DNA of 64,000 nucleotides from Deltaproteobacteria bacterium (GCA_036574075.1 JAINCN010000021.1:1-64000), one strand, 5' to 3'. Shown: positions 34,519 to 43,252, counted from the first letter of the stretch. The notes: generated by a model from the sequence alone, not told the origin. Translations and numbers: made by a program.

Positions 34519-35604
34519 ATGAAGACCGTCCACATCATCGGAAGTAAGACCCTTGGGGGGGCGGAACGTTTTTTCCTTCGCCTCGTCTCCGCCTTGGCAA
34601 CGCATGGGCTCGAGGTGACCGCTATTGTGAGGAAGGGAAGCGAGGTGGCCAAGGCGGTAAGAGATGTGGTCCCGGCCGTGGAACTTCCCCTGCGGACCGT
34701 CTGGGATCCCCTCTCCCGCATGGAGATCTCACGCGAGATCAAAAGGATCCGGCCCGAGGTGGTCCAGACCTACATGGGCCGGGCGACCCGGCTCACCCGA
34801 CTGGAACGGGGACGTGGCCCGGTCCATATCGCACGCCTCGGGGGATATTACAAGCTTGCAGGCTACCGCCACGCCCATGCATGGATCGTCAATACACGAG
34901 GACTTGGCGACTATCTCATTGAGAACGGCTTTCCTGCCGATCGGATCCATCTCATCGGAAACTTCATCCATATCCCCCGACCGAAACCGAAAGACGAGAT
35001 CGACTCCATCAGACCCTCGTTGGGGATCCCCGAGGATGCGGTCGTACTCATGACTGCCGGACGATTCATCGAGGTCAAGGGACACGCGGGGCTACTGGAG
35101 GCATTTTCGCTCATCCCGCAGCGGATCGAAGGTAGGCGTCCCTGGCTCCTCATTCTGGGGGACGGACCCCTTGGGCCATCCCTGAAGGCACAGGCCAGGG
35201 CCCTCGGGATCGATGACAGGACCGTCTGGGCCGGGTGGCAGACCGAACCCGAACCCTTTTTCCATGCCGCCGACCTCGTGGTCTTTCCTTCCCATGAGCA
35301 AGAGACGTTCGGAAACGTGATCCTTGAGGCCTGGGCTGCAGGAAAACCCCTCGTCACTACCTGCTTTCGGGGGGCGCGCGAGATCACGCGGCACGGCGAG
35401 GACGCATGGCAGGTGCCCTGCAGGGATCCCAAGGCCCTCGCCCGAGGAATCGTTAAGGTCCTGGAAGACCCAACGCTTGCCGCGCGGATTGCCAATCGGG
35501 GAAGCGAAAAGGTCAGGGAGGAATTCAGCCGGGAAGCGATCGTCCGCCAGTATGTGAAACTCTATGAAAGGCTCATGTCAGCGCCTGGGGAGAAGGACCT
35601 GTGA
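34519..35604 (+). CDS. GT4-family glycosyltransferase
   Basis: A 361-aa GT-B enzyme. The N-terminal domain begins VHIIGSKTLGGAERFFLRL, and the C-terminal nucleotide-sugar site has TAGRFIEVKGHAGLLEAF, VWAGWQTEPEPFFHAADLV and the E-x7-E region SHEQETFGNVILEAWAAGKP. It likely adds a sugar during LPS-core or polysaccharide synthesis. The stop overlaps the start of the deacetylase gene by 4 nt (GTGA). Confidence 0.88.
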   Translation: MKTVHIIGSKTLGGAERFFLRLVSALATHGLEVTAIVRKGSEVAKAVRDVVPAVELPLRTVWDPLSRMEISREIKRIRPEVVQTYMGRATRLTRLERGRGPVHIARLGGYYKLAGYRHAHAWIVNTRGLGDYLIENGFPADRIHLIGNFIHIPRPKPKDEIDSIRPSLGIPEDAVVLMTAGRFIEVKGHAGLLEAFSLIPQRIEGRRPWLLILGDGPLGPSLKAQARALGIDDRTVWAGWQTEPEPFFHAADLVVFPSHEQETFGNVILEAWAAGKPLVTTCFRGAREITRHGEDAWQVPCRDPKALARGIVKVLEDPTLAARIANRGSEKVREEFSREAIVRQYVKLYERLMSAPGEKDL

Positions 35605-36380
35605 GGGGGATCTCCATCCTCATGTATCATCAGGTGGGCGATTTCCCCCCCATGAAGGCCCACCGCTCCACTTACTGCCTTCGTCGGCGCTTTGCTTCCC
35701 AGATGGCCCTTCTAAGCCGCCTCCGATGCCCAGTACTCCCATTTGACGAGGCCCTTGCCGTCCTCGCTGGCGGAAGACCCGTACCGCAACGGGCCGTTGT
35801 CCTCACCTTTGACGACGGCTGCGAAAACTTTTACGAACACGCCTTTCCGGTCCTCAAACGCTACCGATTCCCGGCCATCGTCTATCTCGTCTCTGGGCTT
35901 GTGGGAAAACGGGCCGAATGGTTTGCTGCGGACGGGAGAACGACCCCTCCCCTCATGGATCGAGAGCGGATCCTCGGCCTTGTCAGGGAAGGCATCGCCT
36001 TCGGCTCCCACGGGATGAGCCACATGAGACTTTCCGGCCTCGACCAGAAGACCCTTCACAGGGAGATCGCCCAGAGCAAAACAGACCTCGAATCCCTCCT
36101 CGGGATCCCGATTCACCACTTCTGCTTTCCTTATGGAAGCCACGACAAGGCGGCAGTTGCAATGGTCAGAAGGGCCGGCTACGCCTCAGCGGTCACCTGT
36201 GTCAGGGGGGCAGCCCTTCCAGGCGAAGACCCTTTCCAGCTCCCGAGAAAGGCCATCTCTTACGGGGACAGCCTGGCCGGATTCCTTTGGAAGATCCTTT
36301 TCAAGAACCGCAGAAAGACGCCACCCCTTCAAGTTCCTGAAAAACATAGAAGTGGAAGGCCGGATCAGTCGAAGGAATAA
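35601..36380 (+). CDS. Polysaccharide deacetylase (NodB/CE4 family)
   Basis: A 259-aa CE4 enzyme starting at GTG 35601 behind GGAGAAGG. Motif 1 is LTFDDGCENF (catalytic and metal Asp), motif 2 SHGMSHMRLS (metal His pair), motif 3 FCFPYGSHDKAA. It probably removes acetyl groups from a glycan made with the preceding glycosyltransferase. No signal peptide is seen, so action in the cytoplasm or on a lipid-linked intermediate is possible. Converges with the sulfotransferase, overlapping by 16 nt. Confidence 0.87.
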   Translation: MRGISILMYHQVGDFPPMKAHRSTYCLRRRFASQMALLSRLRCPVLPFDEALAVLAGGRPVPQRAVVLTFDDGCENFYEHAFPVLKRYRFPAIVYLVSGLVGKRAEWFAADGRTTPPLMDRERILGLVREGIAFGSHGMSHMRLSGLDQKTLHREIAQSKTDLESLLGIPIHHFCFPYGSHDKAAVAMVRRAGYASAVTCVRGAALPGEDPFQLPRKAISYGDSLAGFLWKILFKNRRKTPPLQVPEKHRSGRPDQSKE

Positions 36381-37018
36381 CCGAACAGCTCGATATCCCG
36401 AGCAAAATGACGTGCTATGAGTTCAGCGGTCTCACTCGTATAATACGAACGATAATCCCTTCTGTCCCTGGCGCGCCTCTTTTCCGGAAGCCTCGGCGCA
36501 GGGATGCCGATCCTTAGACAGACCTCTTTGAAGTCCTCCTCCAATCTCTCGTATCTCCCGATAAAGTCCACAATGATGTTCCCATGAAGGTCAACGAGGT
36601 AGTCGGACTGGAGCTCGATGGATGTGTCTATGTGGAACTGGTATGGCCTATCCCGGTTTAATTTCCATCGAAGAAAGGCCTCGAAATCCCCAATGCCCTC
36701 AAGCAGATGCGGGCGCTCCCTCTGTATGTGATGCCATGAGCTGACCTGAAGGTCCCAGGGATTTCGTACGAAGGCGAACTTGAAAAGCCGGTCAAAGACC
36801 TCGCGGGGAAGCATCTCCCGTGCCGCTATGGCCTTGGCATGACGGGGCAGTTTGCAGGCAAGCCGGTGGCCGAAAAGGGCGCTTAGCCTGCTGCAGATAG
36901 ACATTGGAATAAAATAGGGGTCGCGGAATCGGTACCTGTTGAGCGCGGAGCGGATACTTGTCCCCCCGGTCTTGGCGATATGGACAAAGAGAAAGTTGTA
37001 ACGATAGGAAATGAGCAC
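36365..37018 (-). CDS. Sulfotransferase family 2 protein
   Basis: A 217-aa protein whose N-terminus FLFVHIAKTGGTSIRSAL is the 5'-phosphosulfate loop of PAPS-dependent carbohydrate sulfotransferases. FAFVRNPWDLQVSSWHHI is the 3'-phosphate binding block. It would transfer sulfate to a sugar. Its neighbours, a glycosyltransferase and a deacetylase, suggest a sulfated surface glycan. Confidence 0.85.
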   Translation of the reverse strand: MLISYRYNFLFVHIAKTGGTSIRSALNRYRFRDPYFIPMSICSRLSALFGHRLACKLPRHAKAIAAREMLPREVFDRLFKFAFVRNPWDLQVSSWHHIQRERPHLLEGIGDFEAFLRWKLNRDRPYQFHIDTSIELQSDYLVDLHGNIIVDFIGRYERLEEDFKEVCLRIGIPAPRLPEKRRARDRRDYRSYYTSETAELIARHFARDIELFGYSFD

Positions 37019-37071
37019 CCTGTCACTATAAAAGGGGAAAGGCCCGACGAAAAGCGGAAAGTTCCGAGCTG

Positions 37072-37092
37072 AATCCCGCTGAAAAAACCCGA
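37072..37092. repeat. Short repeat shared with 7413-7433 (inverse)
   Basis: ATCCCGCTGAAAAAA (37073-37087) is the exact reverse complement of 7416-7430. It lies in the 318-bp gap between the sulfotransferase and ferredoxin genes. Confidence 0.4.
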
Positions 37093-37110
37093 TTATCGCG
37101 GCGTTGCTTC

Positions 37111-37142
37111 AATTTTCCAGCCCTCCTCATTCCTGGAAAATT
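37111..37142. repeat. Hairpin with 10-bp arms
   Basis: AATTTTCCAG (37111-37120) pairs with CTGGAAAATT (37133-37142). Part of the same repeat-rich gap. It has no T-tract and does not follow a gene end, so a terminator role is unlikely. Confidence 0.5.
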
Positions 37143-37181
37143 TCACGCCTTCCTAACTGCCGCCTGCCTGTTGGCAGACAG

Positions 37182-37257
37182 GGCCAATAGTCTCCTGCCA
37201 TGGGGCTATTTGCCGCACGAAATAAATACCCCGGCCGTGTAGGCTCACGGATTCAGA
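37182..37257 (+). mobile_element. MITE-like repeat, copy 5 (right-half remnant, subfamily 1)
   Basis: Only the right half is recognisable: CCAATAGTCTCCTGCCATGG, GCTATTTGCCGCACGAAATA, then TACCCCGGCCGTGTAGGCTC and ACGGATTCAG ending at 37256. The left end is missing. Confidence 0.65.
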
Positions 37258-37267
37258 AAAAAATTTG

Positions 37268-37297
37268 TTGACAAGGAAAGCCTGCATGTTCTATAAG
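37268..37297 (+). promoter_or_regulatory. Sigma70-type promoter of the ferredoxin gene
   Basis: TTGACA (37268-37273), 18-bp spacer, TATAAG (37292-37297), directly after MITE remnant copy 5 and 40 nt before the ferredoxin ATG. A perfect -35 box and near-consensus -10 suggest strong expression. Confidence 0.65.
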
Positions 37298-37336
37298 GAG
37301 CAGATTAATTTGCATTAAACCCAAAAGGAGGCTGCC

Positions 37337-37522
37337 ATGTTCCAGATCACAATCGATTATGACAAGTGCCAGGGCGATGAAGAATGTGTGAACGCCTGTC
37401 CCGCCCAGGTTTATGACTTCGTGGATGGAAGGCCTGTGCCAACGCGGTCCGACGACTGTCTCGGCTGTGAGACCTGCGTTGAGGTCTGTCCGGTCGGGGC
37501 CATCACTGTCGAAGAGGTGTAA
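37337..37522 (+). CDS. 2[4Fe-4S] ferredoxin
   Basis: A 61-aa ferredoxin with cysteine motifs CQGDEECVNACP and CLGCETCVEVCPVGA. The first has a Gly-Asp-Glu-Glu insertion where the standard motif is CxxCxxC, leaving C-x5-C-x3-C in the first cluster region. AAAAGGAGG lies 7 nt upstream of the ATG. Monocistronic between its own promoter and a terminator hairpin; a low-potential electron carrier. Confidence 0.92.
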   Translation: MFQITIDYDKCQGDEECVNACPAQVYDFVDGRPVPTRSDDCLGCETCVEVCPVGAITVEEV

Positions 37523-37546
37523 GAAATCCCTATTTCCGAGGCATGA

Positions 37547-37577
37547 GGAGGGCTGGCTTTAACCAGCCCTCTTTTTT
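37547..37577 (+). terminator. Rho-independent terminator after the ferredoxin gene
   Basis: GAGGGCTGG (37548-37556) pairs with CCAGCCCTC (37563-37571), followed by TTTTTTG. It ends the monocistronic ferredoxin transcript, just before the convergent ribF. Confidence 0.85.
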
Positions 37578-37582
37578 GTTCG

Positions 37583-38548
37583 TCATGCCTCGAGGCAGGC
37601 CCGTTCCAGATCGGCCTCAGACGAAAGGATCTTCTTTGCGCCTTCTATGTCCTTGGCGATCTGACGGGCCAGCTCGCCGGGACCGGGAAACCGCCTTTCC
37701 TCCCGAATCCTCTCAAGGAGATTGATCTTGATGGGATCGCCATAGATATCCCGGTTGAAATCGAAGATATGGGCCTCGGCCCGCAACATTTCGTCGTCCT
37801 CGAAGGTGGGATTTCGTCCGATATTTAGGACCCCTCCGTAACACCTGGACTCGTGAATGACCTGGACCACATACACACCCGAACGTGGGACGAGTTCCTC
37901 CTCGTCGAGGTGGAGATTGGCAGTGGGAAAACCGACGACAGGCCCGCCCCGCCGTTTTCCTTCCTGGACCACGCCCCGTATCTGATAGTACCGGCCGAGT
38001 AGGCGCGCCACATCCCGCATCTTTCCTTCTGAGACGAGTTCCCTCACCTTGGTGCTGCTCACCACCATCCCGTCTATCGTGATCGGCGGCACTACATGCA
38101 CCCTAAAACCGAGTTCACGCCCGACAGCGATGAGATAGGGGATATTCCCCTGTCGGTCCTTGCCGCAGGCGTAGTCGTATCCAACCACGAGGTCCCGCAT
38201 CCCGAGCTTCCCGAAAAGGAATCCCTTCACGAACTCGTCGGCAGTCCTTGCCGCAAAGTCCCGGGTGAAGGGTATCACTACAAGCGCGCTGATCCCGGCC
38301 CTGGAGATGAGTTCGCACTTGTGCTCAAGGTCGGAGATCAACTTAGGTGGATTAGCAGGGCGCAAGACCTTCATGGGATGGGGCTCGAATGTTACCGCCA
38401 CCGCATCCCCTCGCCGCGACTGCGCGATTTGGACCGTCTTTTGGAAAAGGGCCTGGTGGCCGAGATGCACCCCGTCGAAATTCCCGACGGTCACCGCAGG
38501 GAGATAAAACGGCTCAAAATTGGCCTCCGTTCCTCTGTAGACCTTCAT
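37583..38548 (-). CDS. ribF: Bifunctional riboflavin kinase/FAD synthetase RibF
   Basis: A 321-aa enzyme making FMN and FAD from riboflavin. The N-terminal FAD synthetase domain has VTVGNFDGVHLGHQ (HxGH) and the SSTKVRELV block; the C-terminal riboflavin kinase domain has VVGFPTANLHLDE and GVYVVQV. ATG 38548 gives the normal N-terminus (MKVYRGTEAN); the frame extends to 38593 without similarity. Confidence 0.93.
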   Translation of the reverse strand: MKVYRGTEANFEPFYLPAVTVGNFDGVHLGHQALFQKTVQIAQSRRGDAVAVTFEPHPMKVLRPANPPKLISDLEHKCELISRAGISALVVIPFTRDFAARTADEFVKGFLFGKLGMRDLVVGYDYACGKDRQGNIPYLIAVGRELGFRVHVVPPITIDGMVVSSTKVRELVSEGKMRDVARLLGRYYQIRGVVQEGKRRGGPVVGFPTANLHLDEEELVPRSGVYVVQVIHESRCYGGVLNIGRNPTFEDDEMLRAEAHIFDFNRDIYGDPIKINLLERIREERRFPGPGELARQIAKDIEGAKKILSSEADLERACLEA

Positions 38549-38586
38549 GCCGATCCCCCTTTTCCTTCTCGTTTCTCTTGCGATCC

Positions 38587-38615
38587 TTGACAATCAGATG
38601 GCGGATCTATTTAAT
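38587..38615 (+). promoter_or_regulatory. Promoter of tRNA-Leu
   Basis: TTGACA (38587-38592), 17-bp spacer, TTTAAT (38610-38615); the tRNA begins 10 nt after the -10 box. It overlaps the upstream end of the ribF leader on the other strand. Confidence 0.7.
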
Positions 38616-38624
38616 ACGGGCCGT

Positions 38625-38711
38625 GCCGAAGTGGCGGAATTGGTAGACGCGCTAGATTCAGGGTCTAGTGAACGCAAGTTCGTGGGGGTTCGAGTCCCTT
38701 CTTCGGCACCA
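38625..38711 (+). tRNA. tRNA-Leu (anticodon CAG)
   Basis: An 87-nt class II tRNA with encoded CCA. The acceptor stem GCCGAAG pairs with CTTCGGC. The anticodon arm CTAGA-TTCAGGG-TCTAG displays CAG. A long variable arm (TGAACGCAAGTTCG) and the T-arm GGGGGTTCGAGTCCC confirm it. Reads CUG codons. Confidence 0.97.
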
Positions 38712-38745
38712 TTCAGCTTGCGAGAGACCATACCCCGCACGGCTT

Positions 38746-39204
38746 TCAGGCCGGAAGCAGTGTCCGGATGACGTCGATCCGGCCGATGATCCCAACAAGA
38801 CGCCCCTTGTCAACTACCGGAATCGTGTGGATTCGACGCTCTGCGATGATCGTTGCGACCTCCTCGATCGCAGTGTCTTCCGTAACCGTAACCACGCTTT
38901 TTGAACAGATGTCTCCAGCTGTCATGCCGATCATCTTCTTGAGTTCCTTGTCCAGCCGGTCCGGACTTTCGAGGAAAAAGACCGAGTCAAGAAGATTGAT
39001 GACAGTGGGGATATGGACCTTTTTGTGCTGATCGATTAGATCGTCCTGGGTCACGACCCCCACGAGCATGCCGTCTGACCCCACAACTGGCACCCCGTTG
39101 AATCGATGGTCCATGAAAAGACGGGCAAGTTCTGAGACCGGGGTATCCGGGGATACAGTGATCACGTTCTTCGTCATGATGTCACGAGCCAAACGTCCGC
39201 TCAT
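38746..39204 (-). CDS. CBS-domain pair protein
   Basis: A 152-aa protein made of two CBS domains: [20 protein letters not shown] with [20 protein letters not shown], and [20 protein letters not shown] with [22 protein letters not shown] pairs bind adenine nucleotides and act as energy sensors. No catalytic domain is attached, so its partner is unknown. Confidence 0.9.
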   Translation of the reverse strand: MSGRLARDIMTKNVITVSPDTPVSELARLFMDHRFNGVPVVGSDGMLVGVVTQDDLIDQHKKVHIPTVINLLDSVFFLESPDRLDKELKKMIGMTAGDICSKSVVTVTEDTAIEEVATIIAERRIHTIPVVDKGRLVGIIGRIDVIRTLLPA

Positions 39205-39226
39205 GTCCCGACCTCCCTATCCAGTA

Positions 39227-39369
39227 CCTGAATCCGTGAGCCGACGTTCGGGGTATTTGTTCCGTGCGGCAAATAGCCCCCGTCCATGGGCGCTTCCATC
39301 CACAAATACCCCGAACGTCGGCTTATTGTGAAAAATTGCCAAGTTAAGTTCATATCTCACGGATTCAGG
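39227..39369 (-). mobile_element. MITE-like repeat, copy 6 (subfamily 2, deleted form)
   Basis: A 143-bp element in inverse orientation with perfect 14-bp terminal repeats. The stem GCCGACGTTCGGGGTATTTG pairs perfectly with the right arm CAAATACCCCGAACGTCGGC. The subterminal box is subfamily 2 (GAAAAATTGCCAAGTTAAGT then TCATAT). The centre is shortened as in copy 4. Flanks CAGTA and CATTA are an imperfect target duplication. Confidence 0.85.
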
Positions 39370-39377
39370 CATTAACC

Positions 39378-39417
39378 ATGAATCCATGAGATATGCATTC
39401 AACTTAGCGAAGTTACA
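39378..39417 (+). repeat. Left-end remnant of a MITE-like repeat
   Basis: CATGAATCCATGAGATATGC then ATTCAACTTAGCGAAGTTAC resembles the left end plus subterminal box of the repeat family, mixing both subfamilies. The rest of the element is absent. The gap 39418-39607 up to the next gene shows no further feature. Confidence 0.5.
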
Positions 39418-39607
39418 GGACATGACCATGCCTATGGACCGAACCTCGGCACACAGATGCAGGCTGGCGTTGCCAATCGGCCCCATCGTATAGGCCGGTG
39501 CCTGCCATGTCAATAAAAAACCTCCACGAATGTGTTGCAGTACCATCCGTCTTCGTGTACCTGTTATGATTTTCTCCAACCCTATACAAAAGTGAGGTAT
39601 TGAACCC

Positions 39608-39901
39608 ATGAATGCATGCACAACACTCAAGCCCGGAACTCCTTGCAATTTCATGTCCCCCAGGGGCTGCACATATCCCGGGGGGGCCTGCATGGAAATC
39701 ATCGACAAATGCGAAGGCTGCGGGCACATCATGGAATATGAGGAGAAAAAATTCTGCAGCGTCTATCCCAACCCCGCTGCCAAGTGGCGCAGAGGCGTCT
39801 GCAATTTCGCAACCCATGTCAAGGTGGAAATGCCGAAGGACGAGAGCGGGAAGAAGATCAACCCCCTAAAGGCGGCCAAACGCGCGGCCCGAGGTCACTG
39901 A
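39608..39901 (+). CDS. PxxKW-type cysteine-rich protein
   Basis: A 97-aa protein with nine or so cysteines: NACTTLKPGTPCNF, GCTYPGGAC, CEGCGHIMEY, FCSVYPNPAAKWRRGVCNF. The PxxKW motif (PAAKW) between cysteines defines a small family I know from sulfate-reducing and related Desulfobacterota. The spacing suggests metal or Fe-S binding; the function is unknown. Followed by a strong hairpin at 39911-39949. Confidence 0.8.
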   Translation: MNACTTLKPGTPCNFMSPRGCTYPGGACMEIIDKCEGCGHIMEYEEKKFCSVYPNPAAKWRRGVCNFATHVKVEMPKDESGKKINPLKAAKRAARGH

Positions 39902-39910
39902 TCCCGTTCA

Positions 39911-39949
39911 TGCCTCCGCCCGATCCGATGTGGTGATCGGGCGGAGGCA
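39911..39949. terminator. Strong hairpin between convergent genes
   Basis: TGCCTCCGCCCGATC (39911-39925) pairs with GATCGGGCGGAGGCA (39935-39949), 15 bp, 9-nt loop. No T-tract on either strand. Placed between the stops of the PxxKW gene and the aminotransferase, so it probably ends or protects both transcripts. Confidence 0.6.
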
Positions 39950-39962
39950 AAGGCCTCCCAGT

Positions 39963-41171
39963 TCATCCACCCAGCGAGGAGATGGCCTCCTCCAGACGGT
40001 CCATCCCCTTTTCGATCACGCTGATGTCCGTCGCATAAGAAAAACGGATACATCTATCGTCTCCGAAGGCGATCCCAGGGACTACGGCCAATCGGGCCTG
40101 CTCCAGGAGAAAATCGGACATCCCGACCGAATCACCGAGCCCCTTGCCGGCAAACTCCTTATCAAAATAGGCGGAAAAGTCGGGAAAGACATAAAAGGCC
40201 CCTTGGGGCTCCACGCAAGAGACGCCCGGAATCCTCCCGAGTCTTTCCAGGATGTAGTCCCGCCGCTTACGAAAGGCCTCCCGCATGGCCACGACGCAGT
40301 CCTGCGGGCCCCGGTAGGCGGCGAGCGCCGCCTTCTGGGCGATTGAATTGGGGTTGGACGTGCTCTGGCCCTGGATCTTTGATGCGGCCTTAACAACCTT
40401 TTCGGGACCGGCAAGATAGCCAATGCGCCACCCTGTCATGGCGTATGCCTTGGAAACGCCGTTGATGATGAGCACATGGTCCCGCGCCTCAGGTAAGACA
40501 GACGCGACGTTTTCAGGCCTTCCGCCATCAAATCTGATGGCGTCATATATGTCGTCGCTGATGACATAGAAACCGTGCCGTAGGGCAAGATCCCCCACGG
40601 CCTCCAGATCCCCCCGGGACAGGACCGCACCTGTGGGGTTCGAAGGGCTGTTCAGGATGATGGCACGGGTCTTCGGGGTGATGATGGCCCGAAGGGCATC
40701 GTGATCGAGCCCGTAACCGGACCGGGCCTCGCAGGAAAGATACCGGGGGACACCCCCGGCAAGCTCCACTATAGGGGGATAGGAAACCCAGTACGGCACG
40801 GGAATGATCACCTCGTCTCCAGGGTCAACAATGGCCTGGACCGCGTTGTAGAGCGCCTGCTTTCCCCCGGTGGACACCATGATCTCCTCTGGACGCAAGC
40901 AGATCCCGTAATCGGCGGCAAGCTTGTCAGCGATCGCCTGCCTGAGCTCCAGGATCCCGCCGACCGCCGTGTATTTCGTAAATCCATCCCGTATGGCCCT
41001 GGCGGCGGCCTCCTTGACGTGATCCGGGGTGTCGAAATCGGGCTCTCCGACGGAAAAATTCAAGATGTCGATCCCCTGGGCCTTCATGGCCTTGGCCTTT
41101 GCGTCCGTAGCAAGGGTCGGGGAGGGTTTGAGATGGGTGACACGCCGGGAAAGGGGATGAGTCCAGGACAT
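39963..41171 (-). CDS. Class I/II pyridoxal-phosphate aminotransferase (aspartate aminotransferase type)
   Basis: A 402-aa fold-type I aminotransferase of the Ib subgroup. FSVGEPDFDTPDHVKEAA near the N-terminus, SPSNPTGAVLSR, and the Schiff-base lysine in SKAYAMTGWRIGY are diagnostic. It probably interconverts aspartate and oxaloacetate; prephenate or other acceptors are possible in this subgroup. First of a minus-strand run, 27 nt after truA. Confidence 0.9.
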   Translation of the reverse strand: MSWTHPLSRRVTHLKPSPTLATDAKAKAMKAQGIDILNFSVGEPDFDTPDHVKEAAARAIRDGFTKYTAVGGILELRQAIADKLAADYGICLRPEEIMVSTGGKQALYNAVQAIVDPGDEVIIPVPYWVSYPPIVELAGGVPRYLSCEARSGYGLDHDALRAIITPKTRAIILNSPSNPTGAVLSRGDLEAVGDLALRHGFYVISDDIYDAIRFDGGRPENVASVLPEARDHVLIINGVSKAYAMTGWRIGYLAGPEKVVKAASKIQGQSTSNPNSIAQKAALAAYRGPQDCVVAMREAFRKRRDYILERLGRIPGVSCVEPQGAFYVFPDFSAYFDKEFAGKGLGDSVGMSDFLLEQARLAVVPGIAFGDDRCIRFSYATDISVIEKGMDRLEEAISSLGG

Positions 41172-41198
41172 CGGTCGTTGCTCCTTGGGTATTGGGTA

Positions 41199-41993
41199 TT
41201 ATGGAAACCTCATGGGGATGTCCTCGGGCAGGTAAAAGACCCTCTCGAGGTAAAGGCCGTAGGGCGGGGCCGTCATGCCCGCACGGGAACGGTCCCGAGA
41301 TTTGATAATGCCTGGAATCGACTGGGACTCAATCCTCCCTGTCCCCACGTCCACCAGGGTCCCCACGATGTTTCGCACCATATAGCGCAGGAAACCGTCA
41401 GCAGCAATGGAAAAGACATAATGAGCCGACCCGTCAATGGGTGGGAAGAAAGGACAGGGGCAGGGTTCCAGAAAGGCGTGAAACACGGTCCTGACCGATG
41501 TCTTGGCGCTTCCTCCGCTCGCCTGGAATGCGCTGAAGTCGTGGGTACCCACGAGATGTGCCGCGGCTGCCCTCATAGATGCCACATCGAGACTGCGGGG
41601 GATGACCCAGGCGCGATGGTCCCAGAAAGGATCCCTGACCGGAGAGACGACAATATGGTAGCGATAGAGCTTTCCGATGGCGTCCCTTAGGGCATGGAAA
41701 TCGGGCGGGACCTCCTCGGCGGAAAGTATGACGATGCCGTGCGGAAGGAGACTATTTAGACCCCTTACGAAACCCTCGGGCGGGATCCGGGAAGAGGTCC
41801 GAAAACTTGCGACCTGAGCAAGTGCATGGACGCCGGCATCAGTACGCCCAGACCCTACAAGGGTGACGGCCTCGCCCGTCATGCGAAAAAGGGCGGTCTC
41901 AATGACCTCCTGGACGGTCGTCCGCCCAGGTTGTCTCTGCCATCCGTGGAACCCGGTGCCGTCGTAGCGGCACACGAGGCGGATGTTTCTCAC
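41199..41993 (-). CDS. truA: tRNA pseudouridine(38-40) synthase TruA
   Basis: A 264-aa enzyme. The N-terminus RLVCRYDGTGFHGWQRQP and the catalytic aspartate in GSGRTDAGVHAL are conserved; RYMVRNIVGTLVDVG is the C-terminal block. It lies 6 nt downstream of argC. Confidence 0.94.
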   Translation of the reverse strand: MRNIRLVCRYDGTGFHGWQRQPGRTTVQEVIETALFRMTGEAVTLVGSGRTDAGVHALAQVASFRTSSRIPPEGFVRGLNSLLPHGIVILSAEEVPPDFHALRDAIGKLYRYHIVVSPVRDPFWDHRAWVIPRSLDVASMRAAAAHLVGTHDFSAFQASGGSAKTSVRTVFHAFLEPCPCPFFPPIDGSAHYVFSIAADGFLRYMVRNIVGTLVDVGTGRIESQSIPGIIKSRDRSRAGMTAPPYGLYLERVFYLPEDIPMRFP

Positions 41994-41999
41994 GTTGCA

Positions 42000-43034
42000 C
42001 TATGGATAGAGGGGCTGGATCCCGAGCCCGGCCTTCTCGTCCAGACCGAACATGATGTTGAGGTTCTGGACCGCCTGTCCCGAGGCCCCTTTGACCAGGT
42101 TGTCGATGGCAGAGACAAGGACCACACGCCCGGTGCGCCCGTCCACATAGGCCCCGATGTCACAGTAGTTGCTCCCCTTGACATGGGACGTATTTGGGAA
42201 ATCCCCTTCGGAATGGATCCGCACGAAGGTACACCCCGCATAGGCCTCACCAAGACAACCGAGGACGTCTCGGGTGGAAACCTTCCGGGTGAGGCGACCG
42301 TAGATCGTTGTCAGGATACCCCGGGTCATGGGAACGAGATGAGGGGTAAAGGATACGGCAACAGGGACACCCGCTGCCATACTGAGTTCCTGCTCGATTT
42401 CGGGAGTGTGCCGATGATTTCCCACCTTGTAGGCCTTGAATCCCTCGTTCACCTCGCAGAAGAGGGTCGCAATCGACGGGCTCCGCCCTGCCCCGCTCGC
42501 CCCGGACTTGGAATCGATGACGATATCACCTGGGTCGATCAGGCCGGCGCGCAGAAGGGGAACGAGGGGAAGGACGGCGCTCGTGGGATAGCATCCGGGA
42601 TTGGCCACGAGCCGCGCAGAGGCGATACGGGAGGAATAGAGTTCGGGAAGGCCGTAAACGGCCTCGGCAAGGAGTTGGGGTGCGCTGTGGGGCTGATACC
42701 AGGCCTCATAGACCGCCTTGTCCCGAAGGCGAAAATCCGCTGAAAGATCGATGACCCTAAGCCCGCGATCGAGGTATTCGGGGACGATGGCCATGGCCGC
42801 CTGGTGGGGGACCGCAGCAAAGACGACCTCAGCCTCCTGTGCCACGGCATCAGGAGCAAGAGAGGAAAAGGCAAGCCCGTCATATCCCCGCAGGGAGGGA
42901 AAGACCGTCGAGATAGGACGGCCTTCGAACTGGCGGGAGGTGACGGCAACGACCTGAGCACCGGGATGACCTGCAAGTATTCGAAGAAGCTCGATGCCCG
43001 TATAACCTGAACCCCCGACAATAGCGACACGCAT
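42000..43034 (-). CDS. argC: N-acetyl-gamma-glutamyl-phosphate reductase ArgC
   Basis: A 344-aa NADP-dependent enzyme of arginine synthesis. The N-terminal [16 protein letters not shown] binds NADP; the catalytic cysteine is in [11 protein letters not shown]. The RBS GGAGGAG lies 4-10 nt before the ATG, immediately after a terminator hairpin (43046-43076), so it has its own promoter or weak readthrough. Confidence 0.94.
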   Translation of the reverse strand: MRVAIVGGSGYTGIELLRILAGHPGAQVVAVTSRQFEGRPISTVFPSLRGYDGLAFSSLAPDAVAQEAEVVFAAVPHQAAMAIVPEYLDRGLRVIDLSADFRLRDKAVYEAWYQPHSAPQLLAEAVYGLPELYSSRIASARLVANPGCYPTSAVLPLVPLLRAGLIDPGDIVIDSKSGASGAGRSPSIATLFCEVNEGFKAYKVGNHRHTPEIEQELSMAAGVPVAVSFTPHLVPMTRGILTTIYGRLTRKVSTRDVLGCLGEAYAGCTFVRIHSEGDFPNTSHVKGSNYCDIGAYVDGRTGRVVLVSAIDNLVKGASGQAVQNLNIMFGLDEKAGLGIQPLYP

Positions 43035-43045
43035 GGCTCTCCTCC

Positions 43046-43076
43046 AAAAAAAAGGAAGGGGATCACCCTTCCTTTT
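43046..43076 (-). terminator. Rho-independent terminator (minus strand)
   Basis: AAAAGGAAGGG (43050-43060) and CCCTTCCTTTT (43066-43076) form an 11-bp stem with loop GATCA; reading on the minus strand a T-tract follows (A-run 43046-43053). It would stop transcripts coming from rplM-rpsI before argC. Confidence 0.75.
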
Positions 43077-43077
43077 C

Positions 43078-43252
43078 GTTTAATCCGTGAGCCGGCGTTC
43101 GGGGTATTTGTTCCGTGCGGCAAATAGCCCCCGTCCATGGGGGCGGATTTGCCGTTCGAGCCCCGTCCATGGGCGCCTCACTCCACAAATACCCCGAACG
43201 CCGGCTTATTTTGAAAAATTGCTAAGTTAAGTTCATATCTCACGGATTAAGG
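43078..43252 (-). mobile_element. MITE-like repeat, copy 7 (subfamily 2)
   Basis: A 175-bp full-length element in inverse orientation, flanked by TTTTC (43073-43077 and 43253-43257), in fact by TTTTCGTTT on both sides. Terminal repeats differ from consensus at a matched position (GTTTAATCCGTGAG and CTCACGGATTAAGG). The stem GCCGGCGTTCGGGG pairs with CCCCGAACGCCGGC, an A-T to G-C change on both arms relative to copies 6 and 9. Confidence 0.88.
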
